From: Candidatus Dojkabacteria bacterium
GTDB lineage: Bacteria; Patescibacteria; Dojkabacteria; SC72; JAFGCJ01
Length of the DNA stretch: 64,000 bases
Direction of reading: 5' to 3'
Assembly: GCA_016932785.1 (NCBI GenBank)
Contig: JAFGCJ010000001.1
Location: 1 to 64,000 of the forward strand
Part shown: positions 23,880 through 32,804 of the stretch, one piece after another
Position numbering within the stretch: the stretch's first letter is position 1
How the letters are laid out: each line of letters starts with the position of its first letter
The notes under the pieces: generated by a model
The model's input: only the letters and a program-made list of their open reading frames with translations
What the model was told of the DNA's origin: nothing
Database searches by the model: none
Program-made: the position numbers and the translations under genes

Positions 23880-24443
23880 ATGGCAGTGCTATCAAACACG
23901 GATCTTCGTCGTGGAGTAGTCTTTCAGGACGGGGGAGAGATTTTTGTTGTTCTCAATTATGCTTCCAGTGTTAGGGGTCGGGGAAGTTCCATTGTTAAGC
24001 TGAAAATTCGTAATCTTAAAACAGGCAATGTTCTGGAAAAATCTTACAGAGCTAATGAAAAAGTAGAGTCTGTGGATACACAAAGAACAAATGTTCAGTA
24101 TCTTTACTCGGAAGGGGAAAGTGCTAACTTTATGAACTCTGAGACATTTGAGCAATTTTCTATTCCTATGGAGGAAGTCGGAGAATCAGTGAAGTATCTC
24201 AATGAGGGCGAGAAGGTGATCGTGTTACTTGTTGAGGGCAAACCCGTTTCTATAGAAATACCCAAGAAAGTAGAGATGGAGATTAAATATACCGAGCCTG
24301 CAGTTAAGGGTAATACCGCAACAAATGCTATGAAAAAGGCAAAACTGCAGAATGGCCTCGAAGTAGATGTGCCCCTATTTTCAAAAGTTGGAGATAGGAT
24401 TAAAATTAACACCGATACAGGAGAGTATGTCTCTCGGGCATAA
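23880..24443 (+). CDS. efp: Elongation factor P
   Basis: 187 residues in the standard three-barrel layout: an N-terminal KOW-like domain, a middle OB domain (NVQYLYSEGESANFMNSETFEQFSIP) and a C-terminal domain (KLQNGLEVDVPLFSKVGDRIKINTDTGEYVSRA). EF-P rescues ribosomes stalled on polyproline. The tip of domain I reads RGRGSS with arginine at position 34, exactly where E. coli EF-P has the lysine that is beta-lysylated. Arginine here occurs in EF-Ps modified by rhamnosylation (EarP) or left unmodified; no modifying enzyme is in the window. The start codon is 2 nt after the 17-nt repeat. Confidence 0.96.
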   Translation: MAVLSNTDLRRGVVFQDGGEIFVVLNYASSVRGRGSSIVKLKIRNLKTGNVLEKSYRANEKVESVDTQRTNVQYLYSEGESANFMNSETFEQFSIPMEEVGESVKYLNEGEKVIVLLVEGKPVSIEIPKKVEMEIKYTEPAVKGNTATNAMKKAKLQNGLEVDVPLFSKVGDRIKINTDTGEYVSRA

Positions 24444-24513
24444 TTCGAGTTGTCGGGTATAGTTTTGTTCTTTGAGCTATTAAAATTTAATTAAATTTGA
24501 TAAGTATTAAGTT

Positions 24514-25287
24514 ATGGAATCGTTCTTTTTTGACATACTGTCCTTTCTGGAAGATTTAGATTTTATCTTCTTCGTTAAAATCCTTGGAATAATTTTCGGA
24601 GTATTCTGGTTGATTGTTGTAGGGTGGACGTGGACTGATGCGTCTGAAAGGTCGGGGTCGCTGTTTTTCAAGATAATTTCCTCGTTTCTTGTTCTAACTT
24701 TGAATATCTTTGGCCTTATAATTTATCTCATTATTCGACCCAAATACCCCAAAGATGAGGAGTATTGGATAGATCTTGAGAGAAGGTATTTGAAGTTTGA
24801 GGCCGATGGGCTTGAAGATTGTCCTTACTGCGGCTTCGAAATCATGCCAAACTATGTTCATTGTCCAAACTGTGGCTCAAAACTACGTGTAAAATGTAAT
24901 TCCTGTGAATCATATTTAGAATTGAATTGGGATGTGTGTCCATTTTGCGGGGAGAAGCAGAAGAATGTTGATTTATCACAAAAGATAGACGACTTTCAGA
25001 ACCGTAAGAAGATTGTGAGAAAGAAAAGGAATCCTTTTAAAGGTATAGGAGGTAGAATCAGATCTTTGTTCTCATTTCGTAAGAGAGTTGGCAATAAAGC
25101 TCAGGTCACTGCTGCCTCGAAATCCCAGAATAAGAAGACTTCTAAACCAGGTGATTCATCTTCTTCGAAGCAAGCAGATAAGTCTCAGAAGCAAGCAGAC
25201 AAGTCTCAGAAACAAGAAGAGAGCAGTGCTAAGAAAGCAAAGGATACCCGAAAGAAGAGAAGGAAAAAGAAAAGGAGAAAGAAATAG
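24514..25287 (+). CDS. Membrane protein with tandem zinc ribbons
   Basis: 257 residues. Two membrane segments (about 19-39 and 52-74) are followed by a cytoplasmic double zinc ribbon: C103/C106 with C117/C120 (CPYC, CPNC) and C128/C131 with C142/C145 (CNSC, CPFC). The last 100 residues are very basic and low in complexity, with the unit KQADKSQ repeated in tandem near 220-240, encoded by near-perfect repeats of about 21 bp. Ribbons of this DZR type bind proteins or nucleic acid rather than catalyse. Function unknown. It sits between efp and an Lgt-like gene. Confidence 0.75.
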   Translation: MESFFFDILSFLEDLDFIFFVKILGIIFGVFWLIVVGWTWTDASERSGSLFFKIISSFLVLTLNIFGLIIYLIIRPKYPKDEEYWIDLERRYLKFEADGLEDCPYCGFEIMPNYVHCPNCGSKLRVKCNSCESYLELNWDVCPFCGEKQKNVDLSQKIDDFQNRKKIVRKKRNPFKGIGGRIRSLFSFRKRVGNKAQVTAASKSQNKKTSKPGDSSSSKQADKSQKQADKSQKQEESSAKKAKDTRKKRRKKKRRKK

Positions 25288-25397
25288 ATACCAATTCTTA
25301 AGAAGTCTTTGGTTTATATATCAGTCGGTTTATATTATTGTTGGATGTTACTAGGGATTAGCCTTGTAGCTTCTTCTTCAACATTATAAAATTGGGC

Positions 25398-26609
25398 ATG
25401 CTAGAATCTTTTTTATCAGCATTCGACAAATCAATTCCGAGGTGGATAGTCTGGCTATATATTATTATTTCCGGTATCGTAGGATATTTTATCTATTGGC
25501 TTCAGATTAAGAGAAGGGCTCAGAAGAAACTTGAGCTATCAATTGTCTCGGACCAGGTTATTAAGGCGGAAACCGAGAGCATTAGTTCCAAATTCTTTGA
25601 CTATGTAGGATTCAGCCTTATCTTTTCCGTCTTTTTATCTAGGTTTATGTATATCTGGTATAGAAGTTCAGAGTTTGCGGGAACCAGGTGGTTTTGGTTG
25701 CCATACGAGAAAATAGAAGGGCAGGTATATATAATGGAGAGTTTTCCATGGCTTTTCCTTCGGTTCTGGGATAGGGACTTTTTGATCGAGGGTATAGTAT
25801 TTGGAATATTATTCAGCGTGATCTTTGTATCGAAAGCATTGGGCTTCAAGTGGAAAGAAATCTTTGAACCTACTACGAATTTTCTTTGGTATGTTCTTTG
25901 CTGTTTCCTATTGTTTATCGCTGTGGTGACCGGAAGGCCGTTGCATATAGTATTTTTCATTTTTGTAATGATTTCTGGAGTAGCTAGGTACGTAGTTGAT
26001 TTGCTGAAAAATATTGATTTTCCACTTTGGCTTAAATCTGTGGTTGATGTCTTTTGGAGAATAGTGACATATCTTAGTGCACCAATATTGATCCTGGTTT
26101 CGCAGAATTTCGAAGCCTATCCAAACAAGGGGGTGTTAATCTTTCTTGACCTGGGAATTATTTTTATGAGTATTTGGCTTTTGGTGTCAATGGTTCTGTT
26201 CAAATATTATGGTGACATTATTAGTAAGCTTGAGGAAAAACTCCAGAGCGGAGGTAAGGTTGGTGACCAGAATATTAAATCCAGGGTCGATGTACAAATT
26301 GTTGGACATGACACCTACCGCGGGGATACAAGTAGATCCTCTGTAAAATCTTCCAAAAGACCAAAAGCTCCAGATATGAGCAAGATAAAATCCTCTCCTG
26401 TTTCAACGGTTGAGACTTCATATCGAAAGCTTGGGGCCAGTATCAAGAGGGTCTTTCCCAAGGCAGATCCTGGTTACAGGAAGTTTTCTCTTTCCTATCG
26501 TGATTTTACAAAGAAGCCTTCAAGAGGGAAGAAGGTAAAAGGCTTCCTCTCTAAATTCCTGAAGAGCAAAGAAGTCGACACTAATGAAGAAACTTCATCT
26601 AGCGAATAA
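25398..26609 (+). CDS. Polytopic membrane protein, weakly Lgt-like
   Basis: 403 residues from ATG 25398 (TTG at 25392 adds two). About seven membrane segments cover residues 15-275; the remaining 130 residues are a basic cytoplasmic tail. Segments such as FDYVGFSLIFSVFLSRFMYIW and FLIEGIVFGILFSVIFV resemble the arrangement in prolipoprotein diacylglyceryl transferase (Lgt), and lspA follows with a 26-nt overlap, which fits lipoprotein maturation. The key arginine and histidine motifs of Lgt are not obvious, so this may be a divergent or inactive relative. The assignment is tentative. Confidence 0.45.
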   Translation: MLESFLSAFDKSIPRWIVWLYIIISGIVGYFIYWLQIKRRAQKKLELSIVSDQVIKAETESISSKFFDYVGFSLIFSVFLSRFMYIWYRSSEFAGTRWFWLPYEKIEGQVYIMESFPWLFLRFWDRDFLIEGIVFGILFSVIFVSKALGFKWKEIFEPTTNFLWYVLCCFLLFIAVVTGRPLHIVFFIFVMISGVARYVVDLLKNIDFPLWLKSVVDVFWRIVTYLSAPILILVSQNFEAYPNKGVLIFLDLGIIFMSIWLLVSMVLFKYYGDIISKLEEKLQSGGKVGDQNIKSRVDVQIVGHDTYRGDTSRSSVKSSKRPKAPDMSKIKSSPVSTVETSYRKLGASIKRVFPKADPGYRKFSLSYRDFTKKPSRGKKVKGFLSKFLKSKEVDTNEETSSSE

Positions 26610-27027
26610 AGTCACGAATAAGAAGAGCGCAGTACTGATTGTAGTTATTTTGATACTGATTGATCAGATTACCAAAGTTGTCGCGAGAGGATATGACTTT
26701 GGTGCACTTAACACTGGAGTTTCTTTGGGCCTATTGAGCGACGTTGGAGTTGTGGTCTTACTCGTAATTCAGGTTTTCATAGTTGCGGCCCTCCTTCTTA
26801 TTTTGATAGGAAGAGATTTGGACCGGTATTTGAGGTTGGGTTTGTGTATCATTATTTCTGGTGGACTAAGTAATATAATAACAAGGTTGATGTGGGGTGG
26901 GGTATGGGACTGGATTGATTTAAAGCTTATACCTATTTTTAATCTTGCTGATATATATATTGATATTGGATTATTAATAATTTTGTACAGGTCTTTTGGT
27001 GGCAGATTCGGAGAAAAAAATAAATGA
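26584..27027 (+). CDS. lspA: Lipoprotein signal peptidase II
   Basis: 147 residues with four membrane segments. The family motifs are present: DQITK in the first segment, NTGVSLGLL, SGGLSNIITR, and the two catalytic aspartates in GGVWDWIDL and FNLADIYI. LspA removes signal peptides from diacylglyceryl-modified prolipoproteins in the membrane. The gene overlaps the Lgt-like gene upstream by 26 nt and rluD downstream by 32 nt, so all three are translationally linked. The lspA-rluD neighbourhood is common in bacteria. Confidence 0.93.
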   Translation: MKKLHLANKVTNKKSAVLIVVILILIDQITKVVARGYDFGALNTGVSLGLLSDVGVVVLLVIQVFIVAALLLILIGRDLDRYLRLGLCIIISGGLSNIITRLMWGGVWDWIDLKLIPIFNLADIYIDIGLLIILYRSFGGRFGEKNK

Positions 27028-28342
27028 ATTGTTCATGAAAGATGGTTACGAAGTTACCAGTTCAGCTCGTGGGTATAGAGTTGATAGGCTGCTTTGTCAG
27101 GTCTTTGATGATTGGTCAAGAAAGGATGTATCGCTTCTGATAAAGAATTCCGGAGTCAAGGTGAATGGAGAAAGCGTCAGGAAAGGCTCTAAGCGTCTCA
27201 AAAACAGGGACATAGTCCTAATTGATCAGAAGGTGTTTGAGAAGGTCAAAAAAACAGTTGAGAAGGCTAGGGACGCAAAGGAGTTCACGTATTATGGTGA
27301 TGAAAAAACTATTGAGCCTGAAAATCTTCCTCTCGAGATTGTATATGAAGAAAATGAATTCATTGTGGTAAACAAGCCTGCAGGTATGGTAGTTCATCCT
27401 GCTTACAAAAATCCATCAGGCACGCTTGTGAACGCAGTTGCGGGATACTTTAAGAGAAATAAAATTCAGCTACCCAGACGAGTAGGGCTTGTTCATAGGA
27501 TAGATAAAGATGTCAGTGGGCTTCTTATAATAGCCAAGGATGACCATTCCCTCTCAGCTCTGAGTTCTCAATTTAGCGGTGTGGGAATTACAGGCCCTGG
27601 TATTGATGTATCCATGAAAGCCAGGAAATTGTATTGGGCTGTGATAAAGCCGGAATCAAGTTCTCAACTCGAATCAATAGGGCTGTTGAAGAAAGGTGCA
27701 AAGATGGACACAATTACAGTGGAAGGATATATCAGAAGATCTCGTGCGGACAGGCGAGTTAGTGAATTCAATATAGGAAGGCCATTTTTGGATGCTAGTA
27801 TCAAAGGGTCACGCTCTAGAGCTAATGATGCTAATGGAGCGGCGAATAAGGGCCGATACTGTCTTAGTTTCATGAAACTGGTGTCGAAGCTACCCAAGGG
27901 AGAATGGCTTATTGAAGTTGAAATTATCACCGGAAGAACTCATCAGATTCGATCACAACTTTCTAGCTTGGGGATTCCTGTCGTTGGTGACAAAATGTAT
28001 GGTGGTAAAGAAAACCGACACAATGATATTTCTATGCATGGCATTGCGCTGAGAAGCGTTGCTCTTGACATTATACCCCCCGGGGTATATAAAGAATGTA
28101 TAAAGGAGAGGAAATTAGCCATGCTCCTTGCAGGAAAAGACAAGAAAAGCGTTGATGATGGTGCTATTAATGGAAAAGCGGAAAAAAAGATACATGAAAA
28201 GCCTTATTGTAATGGGAGAATTGTATCACAAAGAGCTACAAGGGGCTTAGAATGCGACAAATTTATTAAGAAATACAAAAGTATTGACCGAGAAGGTATA
28301 GAAATTGATAGAATCTGTATTGCGAATTTTGTGATACCTTGA
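26996..28342 (+). CDS. rluD: RluD-family pseudouridine synthase with unusual C-terminal tail
   Basis: 448 residues. An S4 RNA-binding domain (RVDRLLCQVFDDWSRKDVSLLIKNSGVKVNG) is followed by the catalytic domain with LVHRIDKDVSGLLIIAK, where the aspartate of RIDK is the nucleophile, and with TGRTHQIRSQLSSLGIPVVGDKMYGG. The start is TTG at 26996 or GTG at 26999, inside lspA. Insertions lengthen the middle (about 195-205 and 250-280). The last 80 or so residues, after SMHGIALRSVALDIIPPG, do not resemble the family and are lysine rich. That tail begins exactly at a promoter/operator-like sequence (28065-28093). The modified rRNA site is likely in 23S rRNA, by family. Confidence 0.9.
   Translation: MVADSEKKINELFMKDGYEVTSSARGYRVDRLLCQVFDDWSRKDVSLLIKNSGVKVNGESVRKGSKRLKNRDIVLIDQKVFEKVKKTVEKARDAKEFTYYGDEKTIEPENLPLEIVYEENEFIVVNKPAGMVVHPAYKNPSGTLVNAVAGYFKRNKIQLPRRVGLVHRIDKDVSGLLIIAKDDHSLSALSSQFSGVGITGPGIDVSMKARKLYWAVIKPESSSQLESIGLLKKGAKMDTITVEGYIRRSRADRRVSEFNIGRPFLDASIKGSRSRANDANGAANKGRYCLSFMKLVSKLPKGEWLIEVEIITGRTHQIRSQLSSLGIPVVGDKMYGGKENRHNDISMHGIALRSVALDIIPPGVYKECIKERKLAMLLAGKDKKSVDDGAINGKAEKKIHEKPYCNGRIVSQRATRGLECDKFIKKYKSIDREGIEIDRICIANFVIP
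28065..28093 (+). promoter_or_regulatory. Second promoter with CsoR-type palindrome, inside rluD
   Basis: TTGACA (28065-28070), then TATACCCCCCGGGGTATA (28072-28089), then TATAAA (28088-28093), a 17-nt spacing. The half-sites TATACCCC and GGGGTATA are identical to those of the csoR operator, and the -35 hexamer is in the same relation to the palindrome. This is too similar to the 11244-11271 promoter to be chance alone, although it also codes for DIIPPGVYK in rluD. Confidence 0.6.
28121..28342 (+). CDS. Possible internal gene in frame with the rluD tail
   Basis: An in-frame ATG at 28121 follows AAGGAGAGG (28103-28111), one of the few Shine-Dalgarno-like sequences in the window, and the promoter at 28065-28093. 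It would give a 73-residue basic protein (MLLAGKDKKSVDDG at the start, CIANFVIP at the end) with two or three cysteines, identical to the part of RluD that does not match its family. It could be a separately expressed protein under CsoR-type control. No homology is recognised, and the longer rluD frame may be the only product. Confidence 0.3.
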   Translation: MLLAGKDKKSVDDGAINGKAEKKIHEKPYCNGRIVSQRATRGLECDKFIKKYKSIDREGIEIDRICIANFVIP

Positions 28343-28742
28343 TAGAGTAGAGTATATGGAGGGTAGCTCTTTAGAAAGAACTATAATGATATTGACGAAT
28401 AAAGGTATTTAAAGCCTATAAATGACAAATCTTATGTTTGAACAAGAATTCCTTGGCTATTCGTAACAAAATACCTGATGTGGAGTTGAGATATTTCCAA
28501 TCTGGTGAAGGTAATAAAAACGGCTTTGTGGCAATCTTTAAATAGTTCACAAAATTTGATCATAAATTTTACATATCATCGGATCCGAGTGTTCATTAGA
28601 TGGTTTCAGATTTAATAACCAAGATGACTCACAATAGACTAGTGCCTTGTTAGTGAAGAATTTGTTTTATGTAAAAGTAACACAATTGTAACATGAGGTC
28701 TTTCGATTTACTATTTGACCTATATTTTTTCTATTATATTCT
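28343..28742. other. 400-nt intergenic region before the LytR_C gene
   Basis: AT rich, with stops in all frames and no recognisable RNA. A short hairpin near 28367-28385 (AGCTCTTT/AAAGAACT) could end the rluD transcript. TTGACC at about 28717 with an A/T-rich TATTCT-like element about 16 nt later is a plausible promoter for the next gene. Nothing else is seen. Confidence 0.5.
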
Positions 28743-29957
28743 GTGCCCCTTCTAAAAAGATCAAAAAAACAAAAGAAGAGATTTCGGACCGAAAGGACTC
28801 TAAAAGCACGACTTTTAGACAAACCAAAATACCTTTTGATTCTAAGGATATTGATTGTTGTTGTTCTTATAACATCTATTTCATCTGTTGTTTATTGGTT
28901 TTATCATCGGGTATCAGATCTGAATGATCTGGAATTTTCTCAGACTCTTGAGGATTCCTATGATTTTGATTATGAGCCTCTTGGGTACAATAAAAACGAA
29001 GTCTTCACCTTATTGATTTTGGTTGATCTTGAGGATGATGGAAGAACAAAGGTTGATGATTTTGTTGTTATTCAAATAGATTCAAATTCACAAGAAGCTT
29101 TTGTTTTTTCTTTTCACCCGGATATTTATTTCTACCTTTATGAGTATAGCGGCTCTTATGAAAGTGTTGAAATATCAAGGGTTAGAGATCTTCCTGTTGT
29201 TGGGGATCTTCATGATCCTCCCAGACCGGTTTCGTATACGTATCATCAGCTGCAAGAGTTTTTGGCCATTAGGTTTAATGGATATATCCTAATTAAGGGC
29301 GATCTTTCAAAGGACTTCAACAGATTTGGGAATGCCGAGGCTTTAGGTGATACATTGAAGTCAGATATGTCCTATGAAGCCTGGGCAAAGGAAAATAATG
29401 AGTATTGGATAAATTTTATAAATACTCTTTCAATCTTTGGGGCTTTGGCCAATAAGGATAAAATACCAGAACTTGAAAGTAATTTAGAAGTAACTGACCT
29501 GTATGGATTTGTTAGAGGATTTAAGGATATTTCTCTAAGTGACGTAGAATCTGTTTATCTGAAGACTGAAGACCTTACTGAGGTAATAGATGAGAGGGGA
29601 GACCAGGTGACTTTTTTATCGGAGACCAAGCTTGACGAAGCGTTGGGTAATCATGTTCGAGATATCGAAATGGAGCGGGAACAGGCCAGAGTCGAAGTAT
29701 TTAACGGGAGTGGGGTTGGGGGGCTTGGAGCTCGATACAAAAGGTGGCTTGAACATCTTGGAGCTGATGTCATAAGAGTTGGAAATGCTTCTGGGGACTG
29801 GGATAGATCTGTTATATATGTTACCAAGAGTGGGGAGTTTGATTATACTATGGATCGGATTCAGAGTTTGTGGGAGAAGGATGTTGAGATAAGGGAGGGT
29901 CGCCCGGATTTTGTTACTACAGGGGATATAATCGTGATTTTAGGTGCAGATTTTTAG
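28743..29957 (+). CDS. Membrane-anchored protein with LytR C-terminal domain, degenerate LCP-like
   Basis: 404 residues from a GTG start. A basic N-terminus and one membrane segment (about 33-55) precede an extracytoplasmic region. The C-terminal 90 residues (RVEVFNGSGVGGLGARYKRWLEHLGADVIRVGNA to VTTGDIIVILGADF) match the LytR_C domain found behind LytR-CpsA-Psr ligases. The middle has the strand pattern of an LCP domain (FTLLILVDLEDDGRTKVDDFVVIQID) but not the usual arginine/aspartate catalytic set. It may be a cell-wall-associated protein without transferase activity. The stop codon touches the second REP-like repeat. Confidence 0.7.
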   Translation: MPLLKRSKKQKKRFRTERTLKARLLDKPKYLLILRILIVVVLITSISSVVYWFYHRVSDLNDLEFSQTLEDSYDFDYEPLGYNKNEVFTLLILVDLEDDGRTKVDDFVVIQIDSNSQEAFVFSFHPDIYFYLYEYSGSYESVEISRVRDLPVVGDLHDPPRPVSYTYHQLQEFLAIRFNGYILIKGDLSKDFNRFGNAEALGDTLKSDMSYEAWAKENNEYWINFINTLSIFGALANKDKIPELESNLEVTDLYGFVRGFKDISLSDVESVYLKTEDLTEVIDERGDQVTFLSETKLDEALGNHVRDIEMEREQARVEVFNGSGVGGLGARYKRWLEHLGADVIRVGNASGDWDRSVIYVTKSGEFDYTMDRIQSLWEKDVEIREGRPDFVTTGDIIVILGADF

Positions 29958-30095
29958 GGTCTGACCCCCGTTGGGTCTGTCCCCTTAAAAAAACTTGTTT
30001 TTGCATTCTTTTAATAGAAATTTCATTAAAAAACAGGCCGAAGACTGTATAAACAGGGGTCAGACCTGTTGGGGGTCAGACCCCCAACTATAGGA
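29957..30095. repeat. REP-like mosaic repeat, copy B
   Basis: About 139 bp filling the gap between the LytR_C gene and the following ATPase gene. The left hairpin is GGGTCTGACCCCC (29957-29969). The 28-nt AT-rich block (30007-30034) is identical to 1263-1290. The right hairpin is GGGGGTCAGACCCCC (30071-30085) with tail AACTATAGGA, identical to copy A over 25 nt. The DNA between the blocks has diverged, so the conserved blocks are under constraint or were recently copied. An extra GGGGTCAGACC half lies at 30055. Confidence 0.75.
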
Positions 30096-30108
30096 TTCTC
30101 CGCTTCCA

Positions 30109-32739
30109 TTGGACATTTACAACACCTCAATATATACTGTTACCACTATGGAAATAGTATTTGTTGGATTGTTTGTAATAGGGCTCGGAATACTTGTATA
30201 CCTTATCTTTTTCCGAAAAAAAGAGGAAGAAATTGTATTTGAAGAGGTAAGGGATCCCGTTGTTATACATATTGCTGTCCCGAGACAAAACGATAAAACT
30301 CCTCTTGCGGCTGAGCAGATGTTTGCGTCTCTTCATGGTATTTTGAGAGATAATAAAAGATCTACTGATTTTCTAAGTTTTGAGATTGTTTCAGATAAGG
30401 GGCAGGGGGTTAATTTCTATGCTGTTGTTCCGGGGTATCTTGTGAAATTTGTTGAAGGGCAGATCTATGCTCAATATCCAAATGCCGAAATAGCTGTGGT
30501 CAACGATTATATTGATGTTGCGGTTTCTGGTGCTGATCCGTCAACGTACAGTCCGTACATTTCTACAGGGGAAATAGAGTTAGCAAAAGACTTCATTTTT
30601 CCAATAAAGACCTTTCGTGATTTCGATGTAGATCCACTTTCTGCTATCACAAGTGCTCTTTCGGCGGTAGAGGATGGAGAACAAGTCATGATTCAGATTT
30701 TAATACGTCCTGTGGCCAATTACTGGCAGGATTGGGCTAAAGAGTATATTGAAGCCGTTCGTGAAGGGAAAGACCCTTCTGTAAAGTCTGGTGGGTTGTT
30801 GGGTTCAATGGCTAAGGGGGTGTTTAGTGTTATAGTGGGTGCTCTGGATGTGTTTATGGGACCTTCCTCGGATGGATCCGGTAGGCCTGAGCAGAAGCCT
30901 GTAGTAAAATTACTACCAGGGCAGGAGGAGGAGCTTACCCAAATTAGTGAAAAGATGACAAGGGTCGGTTTTGAAGTTGCGGTTAGAGTAATTATAAAGG
31001 CATTGGATGCAGGTAGGTCCGAACAGTTGCTGAGAGATGTTATAGCATCGTTTAAGCAGTTTACCACGGCTAATCTGAACGGATTTACTCAGTCCAAAGT
31101 TAATAAGACTGGGTCTCAAATGTATGATGAGTATCGTAGTAGATATTTGAGTGCTGACTGTACAGATATTCTTACAATCTCTGAGCTTGCATCCTTATAT
31201 CATCTTCCTAATATTTCAGTTGAGACTCCCAATATTAGCTGGTCAAGAGCAAAGAAGTCTGAGCCTCCAATGAATCTTCCTGTTGAAGATGCGACAATTT
31301 TTGCTGAGACTGACTTTAGGGAGAGGCGTCAACAGTTTGGTATAAAAAAGGGAGATAGAAGACTTCACTTCTATTTGTTGGGGAAAACAGGCAGCGGCAA
31401 GTCTACAGTTTTTAAGAATATGATAACCTCGGATATTCTAGCTGGGGAAGGTGTGGCGGTCATTGATCCACACGGAGAGCTGGTAGAAGATCTCCTTAAT
31501 TTTATTCCCTCAAATAGAATAAATGATGTTGTGTATTTTGATCCTGCAGATGTTGATAATCCAATAGGTTTTAATCTCCTGGAGCTTGATGATCAGGATC
31601 AGAGGGATATGGTTGCGGATGGGGTGGTTGAGGTTTTCAAAAAACATTTTGAGTATTCCTGGGGGCCGAGACTTCAATATGTTCTCACAAACGCTATTTT
31701 GACTATTCTGGAGGCTCAAGGACAGACGTTATTGGCAGTTCAGCGTATGCTTATTGATAAAAATTTCAGGAAGTTTGTGTTGAAGCAGGTAAAAGATCCG
31801 CTTCTTTTGAAGTTCTGGAATGACGAATATGCCAAAATGGAGACAAATTCCCGGCTTATTACAGAGGCTGTTGCGCCTATTCAGAATAAGGTTGGGAGGT
31901 TTCTAGCCTCTGCGACAATTAGAAATATTGTTGGTCAGGTTAAGTCTACAATCAATCTTAGAGAGATTATGGATGAGGGGAAAATTTTTCTTGTAAACCT
32001 GTCGCAGGGTAGACTCGGAGAGGAGAGTAGTGCTTTGCTTGGTGGAATGATCGTGACGAGACTTCAGACCACTGCTATGGAGAGGGTTGATACGGCTATG
32101 GAGAAAAGGCGTGACTTTTTCATGTTTGTTGATGAGTTTCAAAACTATGCTACGGACTCTTTTGCAAAGATATTGTCTGAGGCGCGAAAGTATCGGCTAT
32201 GTCTGCATCTTACCCATCAGTATATTGACCAGTTGCCGGAGAATGTCCGTACTGCCATATTTGGAAATGTTGGAACACTGGCGAGCTTTGTTGTCGGTCC
32301 AACTGATGCGATGGTTCTTGCCAAGGAGTTTGCTCCCGTCTTTGATGAAGAGGATATGGTGTCACTCGAGCGATACGCAATGTATCTCAAGTTGTCAATT
32401 GATGGTATGGTATCAATACCGTTTAGTGCAAGGTCTCTAGATGTGAGGTACGAGCCTGGAAGCAACAGAGAAACGGTACTTCAGGTTTCCCGGGAGAGAT
32501 ATGGACGACCTAGAGATGTTGTTGAGGATAAGATTAATCGTTGGTCCGGACAGACATATAGTGAGAAGGGAAATAGATCTGTAATGAGTGATGGAGAAGA
32601 CCGGGAAAAAGGACGAGATTCAGAAAGAAAAGGGACCCAAGGTGATAATCGTAGTAAATCTGGAGGTTCAAATAAACGTAGCAACAATAATAGATCTTCT
32701 AGTGGTGGAAAAACCAGATCCAAAGATCCGAATTCCTAG
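30109..32739 (+). CDS. VirD4/HerA-type membrane-anchored DNA-translocase ATPase
   Basis: 876 residues. One N-terminal membrane segment (about 12-34) is followed by an alpha/beta region, then a large RecA-like ATPase domain with Walker A GKTGSGKST (about 425-433), VIDPHGELVEDLL and Walker B FMFVDEFQNYA. It belongs to the DUF87/TraG-VirD4/HerA group, coupling or pumping ATPases of conjugation and DNA transport. No relaxase, VirB4 or mating-channel gene is nearby, so it is probably a chromosomal stand-alone translocase. The last 80 residues are serine/lysine/asparagine rich and disordered. It is preceded directly by REP-like copy B. Confidence 0.85.
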   Translation: MDIYNTSIYTVTTMEIVFVGLFVIGLGILVYLIFFRKKEEEIVFEEVRDPVVIHIAVPRQNDKTPLAAEQMFASLHGILRDNKRSTDFLSFEIVSDKGQGVNFYAVVPGYLVKFVEGQIYAQYPNAEIAVVNDYIDVAVSGADPSTYSPYISTGEIELAKDFIFPIKTFRDFDVDPLSAITSALSAVEDGEQVMIQILIRPVANYWQDWAKEYIEAVREGKDPSVKSGGLLGSMAKGVFSVIVGALDVFMGPSSDGSGRPEQKPVVKLLPGQEEELTQISEKMTRVGFEVAVRVIIKALDAGRSEQLLRDVIASFKQFTTANLNGFTQSKVNKTGSQMYDEYRSRYLSADCTDILTISELASLYHLPNISVETPNISWSRAKKSEPPMNLPVEDATIFAETDFRERRQQFGIKKGDRRLHFYLLGKTGSGKSTVFKNMITSDILAGEGVAVIDPHGELVEDLLNFIPSNRINDVVYFDPADVDNPIGFNLLELDDQDQRDMVADGVVEVFKKHFEYSWGPRLQYVLTNAILTILEAQGQTLLAVQRMLIDKNFRKFVLKQVKDPLLLKFWNDEYAKMETNSRLITEAVAPIQNKVGRFLASATIRNIVGQVKSTINLREIMDEGKIFLVNLSQGRLGEESSALLGGMIVTRLQTTAMERVDTAMEKRRDFFMFVDEFQNYATDSFAKILSEARKYRLCLHLTHQYIDQLPENVRTAIFGNVGTLASFVVGPTDAMVLAKEFAPVFDEEDMVSLERYAMYLKLSIDGMVSIPFSARSLDVRYEPGSNRETVLQVSRERYGRPRDVVEDKINRWSGQTYSEKGNRSVMSDGEDREKGRDSERKGTQGDNRSKSGGSNKRSNNNRSSSGGKTRSKDPNS

Positions 32740-32804
32740 TTTCAATAGTGTTTATGAAGTTAAAGAGTTATAATCATGTGTAACTAATTTGATAAGTGTA
32801 AGGT

